Below, piece after piece: positions 1 to 6,271 of a stretch of 8,101 nucleotides of DNA (its first letter is position 1; every line of letters begins with the position of its first letter). The position numbers and the translations under genes were made by a program. The notes below the pieces were generated by a model, which worked only from the letters and a program-made list of their open reading frames with translations, was not told the DNA's origin and did no database searches. The DNA comes from Desulfobacterales bacterium (GTDB taxonomy: Bacteria > Desulfobacterota > Desulfobacteria > Desulfobacterales > UBA11574), in the NCBI GenBank assembly GCA_012974475.1, contig JAAXQD010000115.1, positions 1-8,101 on the forward strand, read 5' to 3'.

Positions 1-405
1 GGTTAATATATATAATTTTAGTATGATATAAAGCTAAACGTTGTATTTTGTCAAGCAAAAAGTTTCCGATCGACCACATCTAAGATTGAATATAAAATAA
101 ATTCAACAGGATAAAAAAATTTATTGTGTTTTAAAGTTGTTTTGTTATAAATAAATATGAATGCAGATTTCGTTATTATCGATCGACATTAATTTAAATG
201 AAGGACTGTTTCTGAAACGTTTTTGATACATCTAAGGCTCGTTTGAGGCAATTCCAGAACTCGTTCTTTTGCCCAAGCAGTCGGAATCAAACATCCTTCT
301 CTTTGCCAAGATTTATAAATAAAAACGTTTCCATAAGCGCTCAAAAAGATTTTCATTTGGACAACCGTCCGTTGAGGATAAAAAATATATTTATTGGCGA
401 GTCAA
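1..405. other. AT-rich upstream region, apparently non-coding
   Basis: No convincing gene is seen here. The stretch is markedly richer in A and T than the genes that follow, and the one open frame (about 243-449, starting at TTG) has no recognisable motif and runs into the kinase gene in another frame, so I treat it as spurious. It holds small repeats: CGATCGAC at 67-74 and 180-187, ACATCTAAG at 76-84 and 228-236, a short palindrome GTTTCTGAAAC at 208-218, and GGAC-aacc-GTCC at 359-370. The operon promoter probably lies here, but I could not assign a clear -35/-10 or -24/-12 pair. Confidence 0.6.
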
Positions 406-2229
406 ATGACAAAAAAACCAACAAAAAATTCACCGGCGACCGATCTTGAAAGATGGGTTAACTTACAATTGATTGAAAACATCCCTTTGGGAATTGCCAT
501 AATCGATCCGGAGTATAACCTGGTTTTTGCCAACAAAACATTTGAACAGTTGTTCGGCGATTGGAAAAATCGTAAGTGTTACAACGCTTACAAAAGCGAA
601 TATGAAATGTGCGCTCACTGTGAAAGTACGTTAACCTTTACAGACGGCACTCCCCGTGTAAACGAGGAAGTGGGATATGACAAAAACGGCAAGCATATAA
701 ATTACTTACAGCACACAACGCCTATTGTTGGCGAAGATGGTAATTTTCTTTACATCGTCCATATTTTCACCAACATTACAGAAGCAACCCAGATTCGAGA
801 TGAGCATCAGATTCTTTTTGACCAGGTTCCGTGTAACATTTTACTCATTGACAGAAATTTTCGAATCGTAAAGGCGAATAAACGGCTTCGGGATTCCCTC
901 GGCAATCCGGAGGGCAATTTCTGTTTCGAAACGCTCAAAGGATTGAAACACAAATGCAGCGAATGTACAGCCCGACAAACGTTTGAAGACGGTCAAGTTC
1001 ATACCGGATATCATGTTTGGAAAACCCAAACAGGAAAAACCCTCCATTTACATGTTATCACCGTACCGCTGAAACGGGCGGACGGTAGTTTTGATGTTGT
1101 AATGGAGATGGCCGTCGACGTCACAGAAACGATGAAACTGCAGGATGGATTGAAATTTGCGCATACGTATCTGCAAACCATCATTTCAACTTCCATGGAC
1201 GGCATCTTTGCGGTGAATGAAAAGGGGAAAGTGACTATTTTCAATTCGGCAGCCCGAAAATTTTTTAAAATCAAGGATAACCAAGTGATTTCGAGAGAAA
1301 ATTTTACCGCCATCCTCCCTAAAGATTTTTTGGCCAAGGTGTTCGAGCAGCGCGAACATGTTTATCTGCCGGAAGCGGAGGTTAAAACAATTGACGGCGA
1401 AGCTTTTCCGGTACGTCTGGTAGGCAACAAACTGATGGTTGACGACAAATCAATCGGTATGGCCTTTTCAGTTCAGGATCTAAGGGAAATCAAACAGCTT
1501 GAAAGAGAAAAGATAGAAGCCGAACGCCTATCGGCTGTTGGCCATACCGTTGCCGGATTGGCCCACGGCATAAAAAATCTAAATACCGCTCTGGAAGGCG
1601 GTATGTATATGTTGAAATCGGGTGTGTCTCAAGGTAACATCGAGCGTATCCAAAAAGGCATGGAGATGTTGGCACGGAATATCGAACGGGTTTCTATATT
1701 TGTAAAAGCATTTTTGAGCTTTTCCAAAGGCCGTGAAATTCAAGCCAAAATTTGTGACCCTGCTGAAATCGCAAAAGAAGTTGTCGATTTATACGCCGTC
1801 AAGGCCGATAAACTGGGTATAACGCTAAAATACGAAAAAATAGGTGATATCGCCCCAGCTTCAATTGATTTTGAAAGCATGCACGAATGCCTGACAAATC
1901 TTGTTGGCAACGCTATAGATGCCTGTCAGATGAGTGACGAAAATTCGTGTTATGTAACGGTTCGGACTTTTGAGGAGTACAAAACGATTATATATGAAGT
2001 GGCTGACAACGGATGCGGTATGGACTATGAGGTAAAGCGTAAGGTTTTTACAACCTTTTTTACCACAAAGGGTTTGGGTGGCTCCGGCATAGGACTGTTA
2101 ATGACCAAGAAAATTGTCCATGAGCATGGTGGAACAATAAATTTGAAATCCAAGCCTGGAAAAGGAACAACTTTCAGCATCAGACTTCCACGAAGGCGTT
2201 TGCCTAAACTAGTTGAAAAAGAAGCCTAA
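406..2229 (+). CDS. Soluble three-PAS sensor histidine kinase (HisKA/HATPase)
   Basis: Cytoplasmic sensor kinase of 607 residues that should autophosphorylate on His and pass the phosphate to a receiver Asp. Three PAS-like segments lie at about 22-128, 134-244 and 251-364, followed by HisKA (about 366-445) and HATPase_c (about 485-597). The H-box reads GLAHGIKN with His387; the N-box has Asn498 and Asn502, G1 is DNGCG (Asp534), the F-box is VFTTFFTTKG and G2 is GLGGSGIGL. No transmembrane helix or signal peptide is visible. PAS1 has Cys58, Cys69 and Cys72, and PAS2 has Cys173, Cys184 and Cys187, the same C-X10-C-X2-C spacing. The acidic residue normally following the H-box His is Gly388. I chose ATG 406, with a weak GGCGAG just upstream, over an in-frame TTG at 394, whose nearest GAGG is too far away. 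First gene of the + strand cluster; its partner is probably one of the two receivers just downstream. The signal is unknown. Confidence 0.93.
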   Translation: MTKKPTKNSPATDLERWVNLQLIENIPLGIAIIDPEYNLVFANKTFEQLFGDWKNRKCYNAYKSEYEMCAHCESTLTFTDGTPRVNEEVGYDKNGKHINYLQHTTPIVGEDGNFLYIVHIFTNITEATQIRDEHQILFDQVPCNILLIDRNFRIVKANKRLRDSLGNPEGNFCFETLKGLKHKCSECTARQTFEDGQVHTGYHVWKTQTGKTLHLHVITVPLKRADGSFDVVMEMAVDVTETMKLQDGLKFAHTYLQTIISTSMDGIFAVNEKGKVTIFNSAARKFFKIKDNQVISRENFTAILPKDFLAKVFEQREHVYLPEAEVKTIDGEAFPVRLVGNKLMVDDKSIGMAFSVQDLREIKQLEREKIEAERLSAVGHTVAGLAHGIKNLNTALEGGMYMLKSGVSQGNIERIQKGMEMLARNIERVSIFVKAFLSFSKGREIQAKICDPAEIAKEVVDLYAVKADKLGITLKYEKIGDIAPASIDFESMHECLTNLVGNAIDACQMSDENSCYVTVRTFEEYKTIIYEVADNGCGMDYEVKRKVFTTFFTTKGLGGSGIGLLMTKKIVHEHGGTINLKSKPGKGTTFSIRLPRRRLPKLVEKEA

Positions 2230-2274
2230 CCCGAATTTCTCATGAAGAACATCAAACAGAAGAGCAAAACAAAA

Positions 2275-2294
2275 CGATATCAAAAATTATATCG
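2275..2294. repeat. Short inverted repeat ahead of the first receiver gene
   Basis: CGATAT, eight bases, then ATATCG form a perfect 6-base inverted repeat in the 80-base gap between the first kinase and the first response regulator, 15 bases before the chosen ATG. The stem is AT-rich and has no U-tract after it, so it is not a convincing terminator. It could be an operator or a weak RNA hairpin affecting initiation, or chance. Confidence 0.25.
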
Positions 2295-2309
2295 AAATTG
2301 AATATAGTG

Positions 2310-2693
2310 ATGAGCGAAACCAAGAAGATTCTGATTGTTGAGGACGAGCAAGATATTTTAGTCTATTTTGAAGCCGTATTTCAAGATAACGGCTTTGATA
2401 CCGTATCGGCTGAAGATGGCATTGAGGGTTTCGAACTGGCCAAATCAGAAAAACCTGACCTGATTGTCCTCGATGTCACCATGCCGAAACAATCTGGATT
2501 AAAAACATATTGTCAATATAAAAGGCACCCTGCGCTTAAAAACATCCCGGTTATCATCGTTACCGCTGTTAACGACTCGTTCAAAGTATTGCTTGATGAA
2601 CTCGAGGACCTTGAACTTCCGAAAGGCATTTTAAACAAGCCGATCGATCCACAGGAGCTATTGAAAGTGGTTAGGGGGATATTGTCAGATTAA
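2310..2693 (+). CDS. Single-domain response regulator (CheY-like receiver)
   Basis: A 127-residue stand-alone receiver domain with no output domain. The acidic pocket is Glu11-Asp12-Glu13, the phospho-acceptor is Asp55 (in IVLDVTMP), the switch Thr is Thr85 (VTA) and the conserved Lys is Lys110 (NKPI). The Thr-to-Lys distance is 25 residues against 22 in the NtrC-type receiver of the same window, so the beta4-alpha4-beta5 part is slightly expanded. I chose ATG 2310; a TTG at 2298 and a GTG at 2307 are in frame but add only four residues and no better ribosome binding site, and no strong Shine-Dalgarno is seen for any of them. It lies 80 bases after the three-PAS kinase, its most likely phosphodonor. 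It probably works as a phosphorelay intermediate, phosphate sink or protein-binding switch; the sequence does not decide which. Confidence 0.92.
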   Translation: MSETKKILIVEDEQDILVYFEAVFQDNGFDTVSAEDGIEGFELAKSEKPDLIVLDVTMPKQSGLKTYCQYKRHPALKNIPVIIVTAVNDSFKVLLDELEDLELPKGILNKPIDPQELLKVVRGILSD

Positions 2694-2716
2694 ACAAACA
2701 ATCTTATTTCTTCACA

Positions 2717-2725
2717 TAAGGAGGT
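2717..2725 (+). promoter_or_regulatory. Strong ribosome binding site for second receiver
   Basis: TAAGGAGGT sits five bases before ATG 2731. It is a near-perfect complement to the 16S rRNA tail and the strongest Shine-Dalgarno in the window, in contrast to the weak sites before the first receiver, the Rossmann kinase and the metalloprotease. It suggests this receiver is made in greater amount than its neighbours. Confidence 0.85.
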
Positions 2726-2730
2726 AAAAA

Positions 2731-3288
2731 ATGGCAGAAACATCTGAAAAAAAAATTCTTGTGGTGGATGATGAACCGGATGTTCGGAACTTTATAGCTG
2801 CTGTTTTAGAAGATGCCGGTTTCAATGTTGAAACCGCCATTGACGGCCTTGATGCTCTGGAAAAGGTTGAAGCGTTTTCTCCGGATTTAATGACACTCGA
2901 TATGGTGATGCCGAGAATGCCTGGAATCAAGGTGATTCGCACGCTGAGAAAAAATAAAAAATGGGCTAGATTACCCATAATTATTATCACTGCGCATGCC
3001 CGGGACGAACTGGGAAGTGATCAAATTACGGAATTCATGGCGCTGACATCAAAAGTGAGTCCGAAAATCATATTGGAAAAACCCATCTCTCCGGCCCGTC
3101 TCGTCAACGCCATATGCCAGATTCTGGGATTGGAGCCGAAAGCTGTGGAGGCTGCGGACGAAGATTCTACCGACGAACGGAATAAGCTGGCAAAATTAAT
3201 TCAGGATACCGATTCAGATACCTTAAGAAAAATACGAAAGTTATTGAACAAAAAGAAAAAGACCGAACCGTATTTTCTTTTCGAATAG
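2731..3288 (+). CDS. Response regulator: receiver plus charged C-terminal tail
   Basis: A 185-residue protein. The receiver domain covers about 7-133, with acidic pocket Asp13-Asp14-Glu15, phospho-acceptor Asp57 (TLDMVMP), switch Thr87 (ITA) and Lys117 (LEKPI). Thr87 to Lys117 spans 30 residues, eight more than in the NtrC-type receiver of this window, so the alpha4 region carries an insertion. A tail of about 50 residues follows: acidic at about 140-150, then mixed, then lysine-rich (KKKK at 174-177). I do not recognise this tail as a DNA-binding or enzymatic domain; it may form a helix for protein contacts. The strong Shine-Dalgarno fixes the start. It lies 37 bases after the first receiver and 10 bases before the Rossmann kinase, so co-transcription is very likely. 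It could accept phosphate from either kinase. Receiver assignment is secure; its output is unknown. Confidence 0.92.
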   Translation: MAETSEKKILVVDDEPDVRNFIAAVLEDAGFNVETAIDGLDALEKVEAFSPDLMTLDMVMPRMPGIKVIRTLRKNKKWARLPIIIITAHARDELGSDQITEFMALTSKVSPKIILEKPISPARLVNAICQILGLEPKAVEAADEDSTDERNKLAKLIQDTDSDTLRKIRKLLNKKKKTEPYFLFE

Positions 3289-3298
3289 AATTACACTT

Positions 3299-4873
3299 AT
3301 GCCGGATAAAAAGAATTCAATCGTTAATATTGCCCTTGTCGGGGGTGGAGGCCTTTGTAAAGAGGTTCTAAAAAAAACCACGTTTAATTTGGCTCACGAG
3401 GATGTTAGTGCCCCGGTTCTGGCAGTGGTAGATCCTGATCCCGGGGCTCCAGGTATGGTTCTTGCCGAAGAATTTGGCCTGTTAACCTTCACCGATTATC
3501 ATGAACTGTTTGATCCTCGCTACAACATTCACCTTATTATCATCCTGTCTCCGGAAGAGGATATTCTTGAGGACATTCTTGCAACACGGCCTTCCCGAAT
3601 CCGAATTATGGCCTACAACGTATTTGAAGTTTTCTGGAAAGCCCTTCATGCCGAAGAACGCAAGTTAAGGAAGCGAAACGAAGAAATAGAGACCATCTTG
3701 AACGCTATTCAAGACTTTATTATGGTCATATCGCCCGACATGGATATTGTTGAAGTCAATGATGCATATCTTGAAAAGATGGGCTATTCCCGCGAAAAAG
3801 TAATTGGCCGCAAATGCCATGAAATCTACCAGCAAATCGTCTATCCTTGTGACAACCCGGAAATTGAATGCCCCCTCAATGAGGTCATACGCAACAAAAG
3901 GCCGTGCCGCCAGGTCCGAACCCGTGTGGGGCATGAAGGCGAGCTTCTCCACATAGAGGTCAGCGTTTATCCCGTTTGGGAAAAGGATGGTAAGATCTCA
4001 AAGTTTATTCATATAAGCCGTGATATTACACAACAAAAAATGGAAGAAGAAGAAATCACTCGACGACTCGAACATATGGTAGAAGAACGAACACGGCAGT
4101 TAAAAGAAACCCACGATAAACTGCTTCACCAAGATAAGATGTCCTCACTGGGGAAGTTGTCTGCATCGGTTGTCCATGAAATAAACAATCCCATCGCAGG
4201 CATACTCAATCTGACCATGCTGATCAAACGGATTCTTGAAGAAGGGTCGGTTGAACAGGAAAATAATCTTGAAAAATTCCATTATTATCTGGATCTCATG
4301 GAGACGGAAACCCGGCGAATCAGTCGAATTGTCACCAACTTGCTCACTTTTTCACGAGAATCCAATTTGGAGTTTAAAAATGTGGATATTAACCGTTTGA
4401 TCGAAAAAACACTCTTTTTAAATGCAAATCTACTCAAACTCAACGGTGTTAAGGTGGAAAAACATTTTTACCCTGATTTGCCTGAAATCATCGGATCAGA
4501 AGATCAGCTTCAACAGGTGTTCATGAATATTATTTCCAATGCCGCTGAAACCATCGAGGCTACAGGAGGCGGTGTTCTGAGTATTGAAACCCGGCACCTG
4601 CCAAAATCCGGGAAGATTGCCGCTATCTTTAAAGACACCGGAATCGTGATTCCCAAGGAAAATGTCTCCAAAATTTTCGAACCCTTCTTCACAACCAAAA
4701 AAGAAGGTAAAGGGGTTGGATTAGGGCTGTCTGTGGCCTACGGGATCGTCAGAGATCACGGCGGCACTATTTATGTTGAACCGGAGGAGGGGAAAGGAAA
4801 CAGCTTCACCGTCAAACTTCCGCTGGAACAAAAACCTGTTACCCTTGACCAACATGGAGGTCTCCATGGATAA
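3299..4873 (+). CDS. Rossmann-PAS sensor histidine kinase
   Basis: A 524-residue soluble kinase with an unusual N-terminus. Residues about 9-112 look like a Rossmann NAD(P)-binding fold of the Gfo/Idh/MocA or dehydrogenase type: beta1 with VGGGG (14-18), an acidic Asp45 at the end of beta2, then AEEFG and TDYHELF, and a hydrophobic strand IHLIIILSPEED. A coiled-coil linker (about 117-135) leads to one PAS domain (about 132-245) with Cys173, Cys184 and Cys191. A second coiled coil (about 245-280) leads to HisKA with H-box His293 (VVHEINNP), N-box Asn410/Asn414, F-box FEPFFTTKKEG and G2 GKGVGLGL. The G1 box reads DTGIVIP, so its second glycine is Val450. No membrane segment is seen. Its stop overlaps the start of the sigma-54 activator gene, so that protein is the likely partner. 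The ribosome binding site at ATG 3299 is weak. It may sense NAD(P)(H) or redox state; that is inference from fold resemblance only. Confidence 0.92.
   Translation: MPDKKNSIVNIALVGGGGLCKEVLKKTTFNLAHEDVSAPVLAVVDPDPGAPGMVLAEEFGLLTFTDYHELFDPRYNIHLIIILSPEEDILEDILATRPSRIRIMAYNVFEVFWKALHAEERKLRKRNEEIETILNAIQDFIMVISPDMDIVEVNDAYLEKMGYSREKVIGRKCHEIYQQIVYPCDNPEIECPLNEVIRNKRPCRQVRTRVGHEGELLHIEVSVYPVWEKDGKISKFIHISRDITQQKMEEEEITRRLEHMVEERTRQLKETHDKLLHQDKMSSLGKLSASVVHEINNPIAGILNLTMLIKRILEEGSVEQENNLEKFHYYLDLMETETRRISRIVTNLLTFSRESNLEFKNVDINRLIEKTLFLNANLLKLNGVKVEKHFYPDLPEIIGSEDQLQQVFMNIISNAAETIEATGGGVLSIETRHLPKSGKIAAIFKDTGIVIPKENVSKIFEPFFTTKKEGKGVGLGLSVAYGIVRDHGGTIYVEPEEGKGNSFTVKLPLEQKPVTLDQHGGLHG
4856..4860 (+). 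promoter_or_regulatory. Ribosome binding site deciding the activator start
   Basis: GGAGG lies five bases before ATG 4866 and inside the end of the kinase gene. It supports ATG 4866 over the in-frame ATG at 4854 and over longer upstream starts, because 4866 begins directly with the receiver domain. Start and stop overlap as ATGGATAA (4866-4873), the arrangement expected for translational coupling. Confidence 0.85.
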
Positions 4874-6209
4874 TACCAAGATTCTTATCGTCGATGATGA
4901 AATTATCATGCGAGAATCTTTGGCCGGCTGGCTCGAACGGGACGGCTACGAAATCGCCGTAGCGGCCAGCGGAGAAGAAGCTTTGGAAATATTAAAAGAT
5001 TCGCGCTTTGATATCCTTCTGGTAGATATCAAGATGGAGGGAATGAGCGGTCTTGATGTTTTAAACCAGGTCAAGGAAGATGATCCTGATGTCGCCGTGG
5101 TTATGATAACCGCCTACGGGTCGATTTCCACGGCCATTGAGGCCATGAAGAAGGGGGCTTATGATTATCTTCTCAAACCCTTTGATCCTGATGCATTGGG
5201 TGTGCTTATTGAAAAGATAATTGAGCACCAGGCCCAGGCTCGGGAAAACATTTTCTTGAAAGAACAGTACAAGGATCGCACCCGATTTGAAAGCATGATC
5301 GGCCAGTCCAGACCCATGCAGGAGATTTTTGACCTCATAGAAGACGTTGCCCCCATGGAATCTACGGTATTGATCTTCGGTGAAACCGGTACCGGCAAGG
5401 GACTGGCGGCAAAGGCAATCCACACCAAAAGCTCACGATGTGACGGCCCTTTTGTGGTGGTCAACTGTGGGGCCATTCCCAGTCATATCATGGAAAGTGA
5501 ACTTTTCGGTCACCAGAAAGGCGCCTTTACCGACGCCAAAGAAACAAGAAAGGGACGCCTTGAAATGGCCCATGGCGGAACACTTTTTTTGGATGAAATC
5601 GGTGAAATAAGCATGCGAATGCAAATCGATCTATTGCAGGTACTGGAAGACCGCGTATTTTACCGTGTGGGGGGTACCCAACCCCTTGAAGCATATTTCA
5701 GAGTCATTGCCGCCACAAATAGAAATATTGAAGACGCCATTAAGAATGGAATATTTCGGCAAGATCTCTACTACCGTCTGAATGTGATCTCTTTTAAAAT
5801 GCCCACATTGAGAGAACGCAAAGAAGATATCCCCCTTCTTGCCGAACACTTTCTTCATCGGTTTTCGCAAGAAACGAACAAGCCGACCGAAAAGATCAGT
5901 CGCAATGCCATGGATGAAATGATGCTTTATGAATGGCCGGGAAACGTAAGAGAGCTGGAAAATGCCATTGAACGGGCTGTTGTCGTGGGCAAAGGCCACA
6001 CCATTATGCCCGATGATTTGCCCATTTTCTGCCGTGAGCACGTCTCACCCCCCAAAAACAACTCACTCAGAGAAGTCGAAAAAGCTCACATCTTTGAAAT
6101 ATTGAATGAGAACCGATGGAATATCGCAAAAAGTTCCAAAATGCTGGGTATAGACCGCTCCACGCTGTACAGCAAAATCAAACGTTATAAGTTAAGTAAG
6201 CCGGCATGA
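4866..6209 (+). CDS. NtrC-family sigma-54-dependent response regulator
   Basis: A 447-residue transcription activator in three parts. The receiver (about 4-120) has Asp10-Asp11, phospho-acceptor Asp54, Thr82 and Lys104. The AAA+ sigma-54 activation domain (about 143-370) has Walker A GETGTGKG (172-179), the sigma-54 contact loop GAFTDA (219-224), Walker B GGTLFLDEIGE with Asp243-Glu244, sensor I Asn285, arginine-finger region FRQDLYYRL (Arg298, Arg304) and sensor II GNVREL (359-364). The C-terminus (about 400-442) is a Fis-type helix-turn-helix. When phosphorylated it should oligomerise, hydrolyse ATP and open promoters bound by sigma-54 RNA polymerase. Two deviations: Asp223 replaces Gly in GAFTGA, and Gly179 replaces the Glu usual after the Walker A Lys. 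It is coupled to the Rossmann kinase by an 8-base overlap, so that kinase is its likely partner. Target promoters are unknown; I found no clear -24/-12 element in this window. Confidence 0.95.
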   Translation: MDNTKILIVDDEIIMRESLAGWLERDGYEIAVAASGEEALEILKDSRFDILLVDIKMEGMSGLDVLNQVKEDDPDVAVVMITAYGSISTAIEAMKKGAYDYLLKPFDPDALGVLIEKIIEHQAQARENIFLKEQYKDRTRFESMIGQSRPMQEIFDLIEDVAPMESTVLIFGETGTGKGLAAKAIHTKSSRCDGPFVVVNCGAIPSHIMESELFGHQKGAFTDAKETRKGRLEMAHGGTLFLDEIGEISMRMQIDLLQVLEDRVFYRVGGTQPLEAYFRVIAATNRNIEDAIKNGIFRQDLYYRLNVISFKMPTLRERKEDIPLLAEHFLHRFSQETNKPTEKISRNAMDEMMLYEWPGNVRELENAIERAVVVGKGHTIMPDDLPIFCREHVSPPKNNSLREVEKAHIFEILNENRWNIAKSSKMLGIDRSTLYSKIKRYKLSKPA

Positions 6210-6271
6210 TAATTTGACCCTTCCACATCACCTGAAACCAACAAGATGCTGATTTTATCAAAACCTGTTAA

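Noticed and set aside
243..449. 68-codon open frame starting at TTG upstream of the first kinase
   Set aside because: No family motif, no ribosome binding site, odd composition, and overlap with the well-supported kinase gene in another frame.
4773..4865. Longer N-terminus for the sigma-54 activator starting at 4773
   Set aside because: The added 31 residues are an out-of-frame reading of the kinase end; GGAGG at 4856-4860 and the receiver start point to ATG 4866.
5061..6041. Several long open frames on the - strand opposite the activator gene
   Set aside because: They are shadows of a strongly conserved coding region and show no recognisable domains.
6203..6217. GGCATGATAATTTGA as a possible -24/-12 sigma-54 promoter for the metalloprotease gene
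   Set aside because: The GG is present, but the required GC at the -12 position is absent at the correct spacing, so it does not fit the consensus.
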